From contig JBBHKE010000716.1 in the NCBI GenBank assembly GCA_037447655.1, forward strand, positions 1-54,146: 54,146 nucleotides of DNA, read 5' to 3'. This document shows positions 45,615 through 54,146 of this stretch, one piece after another. A program made the position numbers and the translations under genes. The stretch's first letter is position 1; each line of letters opens with the position of its first letter. The notes under the pieces were generated by a model, which worked only from the letters and a program-made list of their open reading frames with translations, was not told where the DNA came from and searched no databases. This DNA is from Zygnema cylindricum (Eukaryota > Streptophyta > Zygnematophyceae > Zygnematales > Zygnemataceae).

Positions 45615-46774
45615 TGTTGAAATTATGTATTTTCTTGGTTTACAATAGGAAAATAAATGAAAAGAAAACAGCAAAGGCAGCCTGCTTCTCACTCAACTCT
45701 CCATGTCCCCACGCTTGTCGTAGTCACTAAAGACAGGAGAGGGAGTAGGAGCCATGGCTGCCTATGCTGTCTTAGAAGATAGAGTAGGCTAAACTTAGTT
45801 TGTACCAAAAGAGGCTACCGGAACCAGGACTTGACCCTGGTACCTATCGTCCGAAAAATTTGACGATAGCCGTTGACTCTATCCTTTAACCTAAACTAAT
45901 GCTAGATTATTAAGGGTACAATACTTATTTGAATGTGAACGTTGCGTTACTTTTCATTTAACATTTCGAGGGACGGAATGTACAAAGAAATAAATTAGTA
46001 CGCACGAATTCCGGACCGCACGAAATTAACGAAACAACATTAATTTCGACGGCTATGAATACATGCCGGCATTCATCGAACGGCCCTGGTAGGAGCCGAT
46101 ATTGCGGATAGGACGTTTTGGCGTTTTCCGGACGTCGCCACTCCGGATGACACGTGGCGACATCGTACAGGTTTGCGGAATCTCTAGAGTGCAACACGAC
46201 AAATCCGGATGTGACAAATTTCACTATTATGGCGATGTCGTACCATGTACGTACATAAAGTACTCCAGCACCTGTACTTTATTGTACCATACAGTCTTGT
46301 GATTGGTCCGTACCTCAGTACTAGGGGGTTTAGAGAGGGGTTTAGGACTTAGAATATTTTGGGTAGGTAGCTGCCTCTCCTGGAGAGCATCTTGTATAAA
46401 AGGCAAACTTCGGCCAGCCATAACTATCAATTTACTAGACCATTTTGAGTGATTTTTTTTGCTGCCCACTCAAGGGAGTCCAGCCTACACAGGGTGTAGT
46501 CGGTCAAAGAGTTTGCGTGCCAGGGTGGGTGCATTTCTAAGGGAAAGTCAAAGTGGGGAATGTTATCCAAAACTCATATTCTAACTTTCCATTCTGTGGT
46601 AGAACTGAGCACACAGAAAGTCTTATTTCACAAGGGTGGAGGTGTAATGGGGTTTTGATTGTCAAGGGGTCAATCATTTAGGTTTATATAAAATTGGAGT
46701 TAGCACTTTCAGGATTAGCTTCTTTAGACCTGTGAATTCGGTGTGGCAATGGAGACCATAGAATTACTGCTGCA
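45615..46774 (+). mobile_element. LTR B of the older element
   Basis: It starts TGTTGAAATTATG directly after AAGGGGAG and ends near CTGCTGCA. It contains TATAAAAG at about 46,395 and an antisense tRNA-like segment at about 45,818-45,895 (CCAGGACTTGACCCTGG). It is homologous to LTR A, especially 46,440-46,760 with 37,475-37,787, and more distantly to the copia LTRs. Confidence 0.65.
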
Positions 46775-46784
46775 CCGTTCGCTT

Positions 46785-47400
46785 TTAAGGAGGCCTCGAA
46801 GCGTTTGTAACGAACCCATTGATGTTGAGGGAATCACTTTGCTTCAATTCTCTCGTGGGGAGAACGAATTGTCCTGCATGATTTGGTGCGGATGCCATTG
46901 CTGCAATTTACACATAGGCGAGCTACAACATCAAATGCAAGGTTTTTAATATAGTACCACCAAGACCCCAATCTAAGGGTGCTAGGAGCCCTCGGGGTTG
47001 ACTTTGTTTTTCTTCATGGTGTTGGTAGGACAGATGGCGATGTGGTCCTCACGCATCCGACTCGAACACACATTTCATCTCGCGCTGCTTCGCATTCAGG
47101 TGTGGCGGCTTGAGACGCAGCGGCTACACAAAAAAGAGAGTATCCTCAACGAGGTCCATTGGACCAGTTTGTCCCATTTCTAGTGGAGATTTTCTATCTT
47201 TGGACAAGTCCTTCGTTGGCTTCCTTTGCCAGTGTGCGTGAAAACACGTTTGAATCACGAGGTCTAACAACAGTCCTCCACCGAGTCGTTTGGTTGTGTC
47301 TTACCGTCAACGTGTCTTTATTCCACTTCAACGGGCGCAAGCTGCGGCTCTTCTTCGACGTAACACACTAGCGGATGACCGGCGGGGTCTTCCGACATTC
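46785..47400 (+). pseudogene. C-terminal relic of a LINE-like reverse transcriptase polyprotein
   Basis: Across two frames and four stops one reads, in order, DVEGNHFASILSWGERIVLH, DLVRMPLLQF, GDVVLTHPTRT, SSRAASHSGVAA, QFVPFLVEIF, then (after a frameshift) SLDKSFVGFLCQCA and RLVVSYRQRVFIPLQRAQAA. This order (a G.H segment, HD.VR, D..LTHP, A..R...A, F.PF..E, then W/YRQ...LQRA) is the usual tail of non-LTR retroelement pol proteins seen in algae and fungi. It abuts LTR B. Confidence 0.55.
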
Positions 47401-47889
47401 CACCAATGGACCTGTTTCACATCCATAATCTCCGTGGTTGTGGACGTTAGCTTGTCTATAGGTAGACAAGTCTAGGTTTTTTTATTTTGTTGGCCATCTA
47501 ACTCTGGTATTGTTTTGTTCTAGTTCTTTGCTCTTGTTCGTATTGTTCTGTTTCGTTTCAGTTTGTAGGCGTAGACTACTTTCTGGTGACTCTTGTACTC
47601 TCCAAATGTTTTTTTTTTCAGTTTTACCCTTTTTGTACACAGATGGTTTTGCCATCGCCATTTTTGCAATACATACTTTTTTTTTGAACGATGATATGAT
47701 ATAATGGACACATTAGATCAAACGGCTGAAAATTGTGGCCATTTTATAATTCTCCATCTGGCCATTACAAACAAAAGGGAAAAACTTACGTTAGGACAAA
47801 CATATGAATAAATTCATGTTTGAAGCTTTTATTGCTTGTTGTTTTAAAAACAATTTTTTCTTTTAAAATTGATCCCCAAAAAAACAGAG

Positions 47890-48345
47890 ACGCCAATTTT
47901 CTACGCCAACTCATTTTTTAAGGTTATTATTTTCGAACATGACAAAGGTCCTTTGCCAGAAATAGTGTGACGAAAAAGCATTGCTAGAAATAGCGCGACG
48001 AAAGAGCGTTACGAGATTACTTTTTTTATTTTCGGTTTCATTTTGAATGGTACATAATCATCTTCAATTTTGGAAATTTTGCTGGTAGTCCACCGTGACA
48101 CGTCCAACATGTCGCGACTCTTTTTTCTATATGTAACTATAAATTATTATTTTTAAGCAAATGCCTCGCGAATGAATATCCGACGTTCATTGTTACCTCC
48201 TAAACCTTTGGAGAGTATTCTCAAGATTATTTGTAATGTTCTTCGCGTATAAAAACAAGATGTTTGGTACGAATAGACGTAGATTTCTATAAATTATAGT
48301 ACCCCGCTTTTCGTTTTATGAAACGCCATCATAAGCTACGAAATC
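47890..48345. repeat. Dispersed repeat, second copy of 23,440-23,930
   Basis: Shared blocks include GCCA-CTCATTTTTTA-GG, GAAATAGTGTGACGAA, CCTCC-AA-CTCCGGAGAGT-like and CGTATAAAAACAA. The flanks differ from the first copy. Confidence 0.65.
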
Positions 48346-48365
48346 CCTCTCGCTCTCTCACCAGA

Positions 48366-48745
48366 CTACAATACACCTTGAAACGCTATTAGCGATAATA
48401 ACGCTAATTCGGTGCCCCTAAATTTTGACCCTTGAACCTAAAATAGAATTAATAATTTTAATTGTTTTTCTACGTTAATATAGGTCTTGTCAAATTAGCG
48501 TTAATAACTCTAATTTGGACATTTGTTAAAAGTGTAGTGTACAAAATGCGTCAGTACGTACTAAGATTGTTGGTTACTGCGTACAATCGTACAAAATTTG
48601 TGTCAGATAAAGGCGTCGACACGCGAAAGTGAGTGCATCGACACCGAAAAAGCGCACCCAGATTTGATTCACACTGATAAAGACGGCGTAAAATCACGCG
48701 AACCTGTTCTTACATGTTCAAACGTCGACCATTGGACACTATGGG
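48366..48745. repeat. Family B-related repeat, second copy of 21,062-21,430
   Basis: It starts TACACCTTGAAACGCTATTAG, then TAACGCTAATTCGGTGCCCC, as in B1. From 48,560 on it follows the 21,250-21,430 interior (GTCGACACG, GAGTGCAT, CAGATTTGAT, ACATGTTCAAACGTCGA). Confidence 0.65.
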
Positions 48746-49107
48746 GAAAATGTACCCAAAAGCGTTAAAATAGAAAGTAAATTCTCTAAGTTAGAAGTAC
48801 ATGGGGACATACCCTAATCAATACGTTCCATAGATGTTTCATTCGTACTTTGCACACGAAAAAGTATTTTGAAAAAGAATGCGTATGCGCATTATTCAAA
48901 ATTTCACATTTTTTGAAATGCGTTGACCGACTTTGACTTATTATATAATAAAAATACGAAAAACTAAAAAAATATATATATATAAGTATAAAATACAACA
49001 CGACATCTTAAACGATTAAAGTATTAAATATTAATCGATACCTCTATGCTCTAAAGCTTACCAAGTAAGGACGAAAGGTCCAGAAGTCGAAATCCAATTC
49101 AAATTAG

Positions 49108-49952
49108 TAATGTTGGGTATCGAGGACCTTTTGCTGATATTTGATATATATCGAATTTCACGAACCCGATAATCGATATATCGCTTCGATATATCGAAAA
49201 TCAAAATATCACGATATATCGCCGATATATCCTATCGCCAATATATCGAGGCATTAAAAAAATAAAAAATAAAATTTTTCATAGGTCTCCAAAGTCATGT
49301 GCCTTCGGGGTCAAGGTGACCGTAAAATCTTTGCCGAAAAGAAATACGATTTTTTCCTGAAAGTCAGCAGAGTGAAGGAGATCTCTGAGGTACTTTGACG
49401 CGATACACTTGAGAAGTACACATACATAAAACGTAAGTACGGATTTCCATACGAAAATGGTTGGTTTTCAAATCTTTGACAATTTTAGAGATTTGATCGT
49501 CAACTTATAAGGAACCACTCAAATCAGAACACGTATGTAAAAACTTGTTTACAGACGATACGCGATGTAACCAAGGCCTCTGTAATACATAAAATTTGCT
49601 GTCCGTTCTATTACAAAGACCTCCTGATGTAACCATACCCCAAATAAGTAATATATATGAATTACTGAATTAGTACTTTTTTGTTGGTTACATTTTGCGG
49701 CGTGTACCTTTAAGTCACGGAACGAAAATCACGTCGTACGTGGCGTATCAGACAATTTGTCTTTTTCGCTAAAATTACATATACTATAGAAATATATAAT
49801 ATTAAATTTAAAAAAATACTATATATCGCGATATATATCGCGATGATTTATGTTGGTCTTGGTACGATATATCGAGGATTCTGCTCGATCGATATTCGAT
49901 ATATCGAATATCGAAATTATCGCGATATGAATTTACCCGATACCCAACACTA
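49108..49952. mobile_element. hAT-type non-autonomous DNA element, 845 bp
   Basis: The terminal inverted repeats TAATGTTGGGTATCG and CGATACCCAACACTA differ at one position. An exact 8-bp target duplication CAAATTAG flanks it (49100-49107, 49953-49960). Subterminal regions are full of CGATATATCG palindromes. No transposase is readable. The 8-bp duplication and TAGTG-type end fit the hAT superfamily. Confidence 0.85.
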
Positions 49953-49960
49953 CAAATTAG

Positions 49961-50670
49961 ACCGCGGAAATGAAGTTACGTATATATATTTTTTTAAATC
50001 CGTGCATACCACTTGTCCGTACAATTTACAAACCTTAAAAACCCTTTCTGGTATCCGTACAAATACATTCCGTACAGTCTGTCCGTACATGAAAACTATA
50101 CGAAATTTACGAAAAGTTCAAAATACCCTAAAAATAATGCATAATCATAAAATTTTCAAAATTTTAACGAATGAAACATCTAATGGTACGCTCCTTGTTT
50201 ATTAAACCGTGCATGTCGGTGATTTATGCTGCTATTCTGTTGACACATGAAAACAAAATGCCGACCACCTGAGCCAACTCTACAATTTTAACTCTTTTGG
50301 ACCGATGCTGTCATTTCCCTGATTAGTCGCAGCATAGATTCGTACGTGTCGTAAAGTTCCGAACTAGGCTGATAGCCTATTCCCACCGGAAAAAAATCCA
50401 CTTCCGCAACACACGGACGTTCGAATAATGTACGGCTTTCCGAGCACCGACTTTGCAAATTTCGGAAGTTCTCGGAAAACCGTACAAACGACCTTCCTCA
50501 AAATATTGCGCTCTATAGAAGTAGGGTAAAAGTTGTGTATTTCTGTGAAACTGGCCAACGGTAACCCGAAAAGCTGACGTAGGAAAAAAAGATCCGAACG
50601 GCTACTTCATTGTACGCGCGCGAAAAAGCTGCAGTACTTTTGAACCATCGTCGTCGTCCTTCTAACATTC
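49961..50670. other. Non-coding stretch, nothing recognised
   Basis: GTAC words are frequent (TCCGTACAATTT, CCGTACAGTCTGTCCGTAC). No supported exon or known repeat. Confidence 0.4.
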
Positions 50671-50671
50671 A

Positions 50672-50875
50672 TTATCTCTCTCTATCTCTTTCCTTCTCTC
50701 CCCTTCCCTCTCTCTCCCGCTCTCTCTCTTTCTCTCTCTCCTTCACTCCTCTCTCTCTCTTTCTCTCTTATTATCTCTCTCTCTGTCTTTTACCTCTCTT
50801 TTTTTTTCTCTCTCTCTCCTCTCTCTCTCCCTCTCCCTTTACCCTTTTCCCTCTCCCTCCCTCCCTCCCTCCCGG
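50672..50875 (+). repeat. CT-rich microsatellite
   Basis: A C/T tract of CTCTCT, CTTTCTCT and CCCTCCCT type runs directly into the protease-like exon with no AG between. Confidence 0.85.
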
Positions 50876-51242
50876 CTATTGCAAAACCGGATGCTCTGCG
50901 ATAGCCGATAACGGAACTTCTCTCCTTGCCGACCTGCGGTAAGATTTATTCATCTCTTAATTTTCATTTAATTATCGATTTTTTGTTGTTTCTCACTTGT
51001 TTTTTATTTTTTTTTTTTACCTTTTTAAAAAATCATTTATTTCTTTGTTTATTTATTTTTAGAGTCGTCCTTGTCCACTTATCGGATACCAAAATTGCTC
51101 TCTTTACTGGACCTGCTGTGTTTTTTTTGGTTTTCTTTATCTTTTCTTGTATGTATTTATTTTTGAGGGGGGCCTGGCTTAAATTTTTGTCGTTTATCAG
51201 GCCATAATGGCCCAAACCAATTCGGCAATGGGAGTCATTGTT
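50875..51242 (+). pseudogene. Orphan exons of a phytepsin/pepsin-like aspartic protease (C-terminal lobe)
   Basis: 50875-50939 reads GYCKTGCSAIADNGTSLLADL before a GTAAGA donor. The A1 protease second-Asp motif in plant phytepsins is GYC..GC.AI.DSGTSLLAGP, so this is the catalytic loop with D-N-G-T-S. After an acceptor at 51,201-51,202, AIMAQTNSAMGV follows, aligning with the next family segment (A-I-x-x-Q-I-N-x-x-I-G). Phases do not match (two bases left, zero needed), and the first exon has no acceptor because a CT tract abuts it. I read it as a relic or a partial gene with misread borders. Confidence 0.5.
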
Positions 51243-51469
51243 TTTCTTATGTTTTTGGTTCCGTAGTTATGTTTTTCTTTTTACCTTTTTTGCCAGTTTT
51301 TAGTTTTATTTTTTTTTAAGGATGTTTTATTCTATGTTTCTAACGTATTTCTGGCATGATGTCTTTAGTTGCTCTCTGCGAATTTGTGATGTCTTTTTGT
51401 GGCCATAGAGGCAATAGTCACTTGTTTTTTTGATGTTTTCTATACTCATAATAATTTTACAATAATATT

Positions 51470-53640
51470 ACAGGCTAATAACTATACTACTAAAAATTGT
51501 ATTAATAATAATTATTCATATTTATTATTCCTGTATAGTCAATGTTAGTCCAGTTATTCGTTCCTATAAATCATATTAATACGGTCAGTATTAGCACAGC
51601 TAATAGTACGCATAATCAATATTTTTAAAGTTATTTTTATGTATAATCAGTATGCCCACATGTCTGAGTTTGTAAAATTAGTATTGGTACAGTTATTATT
51701 ATGTGACAGGAGAATGAGTAGAGTTATTAGTGGAATAGAAAGAGTAGAGTTATTAGTGGAATAATAAGTACTAGTACAGTTTTCAGTATTTATTACTAGT
51801 GTCTTACAGTTAGTAGTTTGTATACACAGTATTGGTCTAGTTCGTTACCTATATAATAAGTTTTAGTCGTTACCTATATAATAAGTTTTAGTGTATAATT
51901 AGATTTAGGGTATAATATGTATTAGTGCAGTTAGTGATGTTTATAATCAGTAATCCGTGTTATTACGGTTATTGGTTTGTATAATTAGTATTGTCACAGT
52001 TATTAGACTGTATAATTATTGTTAGTACAGATACAAATACTGTTTAATTGATAATTGATATTAACACAGTTATTAGTATGTATAATTAGTATGACAACAA
52101 GTATTAGATAATGTAATAGTATGTATATTAGTATTTTTACAGGTATTAGTCCGTATAATTATACTTAGCACCGTTTTTGTTTGTACAATTAGTGATAGTA
52201 CAGCTATACGTCTGTATAGTGAGTGTGTATAGTTAGTGTGAGTACATTTACTATTCTATATAATTAGTGTTATTGCAGTTACTAGTACTGTATAATTAGT
52301 GTTAGGACACTTTTCAGTAATGTATAACTAGTATTAGGACAATAATAATATAATCAATTTTTTAACAGATATTTGTACGTATAATAAGTATTAACTCAGT
52401 TTTTGGTTTGTGTAATTAGTATAATTAGATTTGTTAGTCTATATAATACACACTTGAAAATTTTTTTGTATGTAAAAATAGTACTAGTACACTTATCAGT
52501 ATGTTTAGTCAGTATTAATACAGTAATTAGTCTGTATAATCAGTATTAGTATAGTAATTAGTCTGTATAATTAGATTTAGCACTGTTATTAGTTTATTAC
52601 TATTACTAGGACAATCCAGTTACTAGTCTATATAAATAGTGCTCATACAGTTATTACCGTATATAATTAGTGTTAGTACAGTTGGTAGTAATGTATAAGT
52701 AGTATTATTACAGGTAGTTTGTATCATTTCTATTAACACAGTCTGTATAATTAGTAATAATACACTTATTAGAGTGTACATTTCGTATCAGTACAGTTTT
52801 TAGGGTCTATAATTGGTGTTATGACAGTTATTACATTGTACAATTACTGCACAATTATTATCAGTACATTTCTTTTTTTGTTTCATTAGTATCAGCAGAT
52901 TATTAGTTCAGGCAAGTTGTATTAGTACATTTTGTATAATAAGTATTTTTACACTTATTTTACTTAAGATTTATTAGTCTGTAGGTTGAGTGTTAGTACA
53001 CTTATTAAACAATGTGTTATTATACTTATGAAATAATTAGTGTTAGTACGCATACAAATGATACATTGCTAATAACTTTCCTAATACTAATTAAACGTTA
53101 CTAATAACTGTACTAACACTAACTATACATAGCTTTGCCAAAAATGGTTAGAGATACTTATAATTGTTGTAATACTGATTTTAGCACAGTCAACAGTTTG
53201 TATAAAAAGTATTTGTACATTTTTTAGTATGTATAATTAGTGTTTTAGAGTTAGTAGTTTGTATCATCGGATTTGGACAGATTATAAGTTTGTATAATTA
53301 GTATTAGTACAGTTATGCTTGTTGTTTAATTAGTATGAACACGTTTACCAATCTACGTAATTAGTACGTAAAACAGTTTATGTAAGATCAGTACATTTCT
53401 TTGTCTGTTTCATTAGTATTAGAACCTTATTACTTTTTACAATGAGAATTAGTAAATTTTGTGTAATAAGTATTTTTACAATTACTAGTTTATGTAATTA
53501 ATGGTAAGTCTAATTCTATACTATTAATACTTTGTCTGTATAATTAGTATTAGCACCTTATTACCTTTTAGAATGAGTATAAGTACATTTTGTAAAACTA
53601 TGTATAATTAGTGGTAGTAGTGGTATTACAAGTATTGTAC
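51470..53640. repeat. AT-rich degenerate minisatellite, about 2.2 kb
   Basis: A unit near TAGTCTGTATAATTAGTA-TTAGTACAGTTA (roughly 31-35 bp) recurs throughout with point changes and indels. At about 53,060-53,135 the unit appears in the opposite orientation (CTAATACTAATTAAACG, CTAATAACTGTACTAACAC). Confidence 0.85.
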
Positions 53641-53785
53641 AATTCTTAACGGTACTAATAGAAATTTACGTTTGTGGTTTTCTCTTCAAATTATTTGATG
53701 ATTTCTTTTGTCATTTTTGCCAGTTGTGTTTTTTTGTTTACGATTTGTAATAATTCTTTTTTGTGAAAAATCTTTTGAATCAAAA

Positions 53786-53973
53786 AGTTTTTATATTACA
53801 GAATGAAATTTCCACCCTCGTACGAAAATATAGATGTGTATGTATATAATATGTATGTAATATGTATATACATAGAGGAAGTTTTTATATTACAGAATGA
53901 AATTTCCACCCTCATACGAAAATATAGATGTGTATGTATATAATATGTATGTAATATGTATATACATAGAGGG
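53786..53973. repeat. 94-bp tandem duplication
   Basis: The segment starting AGTTTTTATATTACAGAATG at 53786 recurs at 53880 with a single visible change (CTCGTACG to CTCATACG). Each copy holds an acceptor-like TTATATTACAG. Confidence 0.9.
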
Positions 53974-54146
53974 TGAGGGAGAGGCGAAGGGAGAGAGAAA
54001 GGGAGAGGGAGAAGGAGAGGGAGACGAAGACGGAGAGGGAGAGGGAGAGGGAGACGGAGGGGAGAGGGAGGGAGGGGGAGAGATAGAGAGAGGGAAGGGG
54101 AGAAGGAGGGGAAAGGAGGGAGGGAGAGGGAGAGTGAGAGGAAGGT
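53974..54146 (+). repeat. GA-rich (GGGAGA)n microsatellite at window end
   Basis: A purine-only tract of GAGGGAGAGG type runs off the window. It is the only long tract in the window with purines on the plus strand. Confidence 0.85.

Noticed and set aside
51470-53640. CRISPR-like regular spacing of repeats
   Set aside because: There are no conserved repeats with unique spacers; the whole unit is repetitive, and the genome is eukaryotic.

Overview
The window reads as nuclear DNA of a green-lineage eukaryote, most likely a streptophyte (streptophyte alga or land plant; I cannot place it closer). The basis is a 16-exon plant-type TPX2 gene with consistent GT-AG introns, a perfect mitosis-specific MYB (MSA) motif upstream of it, a PAN/Apple-domain gene ending in an extensin-like Ser-Pro tail, TTTAGGG-like tracts, and Ty1/copia elements. 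There is nothing bacterial: no operons and no CRISPR.

Layout. 1-1,720: 3' end of a gene I cannot name (two exons) with a small inverted-repeat element in its intron. 2,650-3,280: a cluster of three miniature inverted-repeat elements. 3,280-14,756: TPX2 promoter and gene (580 aa). Its introns hold strand-biased pyrimidine microsatellites, three minisatellites, a tRNA-like pol III unit, MITEs and an array of duplicated 3' splice sites. 14,757-29,500: no intact gene. It holds MITE relatives, a decayed copia integrase, a larger inverted-repeat element (23,084-24,353) and a repeat family with a 34-bp minisatellite containing GACGTC (27,295-27,780). 29,539-33,922: secreted PAN-domain gene with one domain per phase 1-1 exon. 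35,700-47,400: nested retroelements. A 6.35-kb copia element on the minus strand (38,838-45,184, 5-bp target duplication GAACT, 995-bp LTRs) sits inside an older plus-strand, internally deleted LTR element that occurs as a tandem pair sharing a middle LTR; a LINE-like pol relic follows. 47,890-50,600: second copies of dispersed repeats and a hAT-type MITE with an 8-bp target duplication. 50,670-54,146: a CT tract joined to an orphan aspartic-protease exon, a 2.2-kb AT-rich minisatellite, a 94-bp tandem duplication and a GA tract.

Only the unnamed 5' gene, TPX2 and the PAN gene look functional. TPX2 is a spindle-assembly factor and the MSA motif fits G2/M expression. The PAN protein looks extracellular. 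The retroelements carry stops and frameshifts. The most unusual items are the shared-deletion LTR family with antisense tRNA-like modules in its LTRs, a copia primer site complementary to the anticodon arm of initiator tRNA, the duplicated acceptor array in TPX2 intron 6, and the GACGTC minisatellite. Identities are from reading motifs by eye; no search was run.
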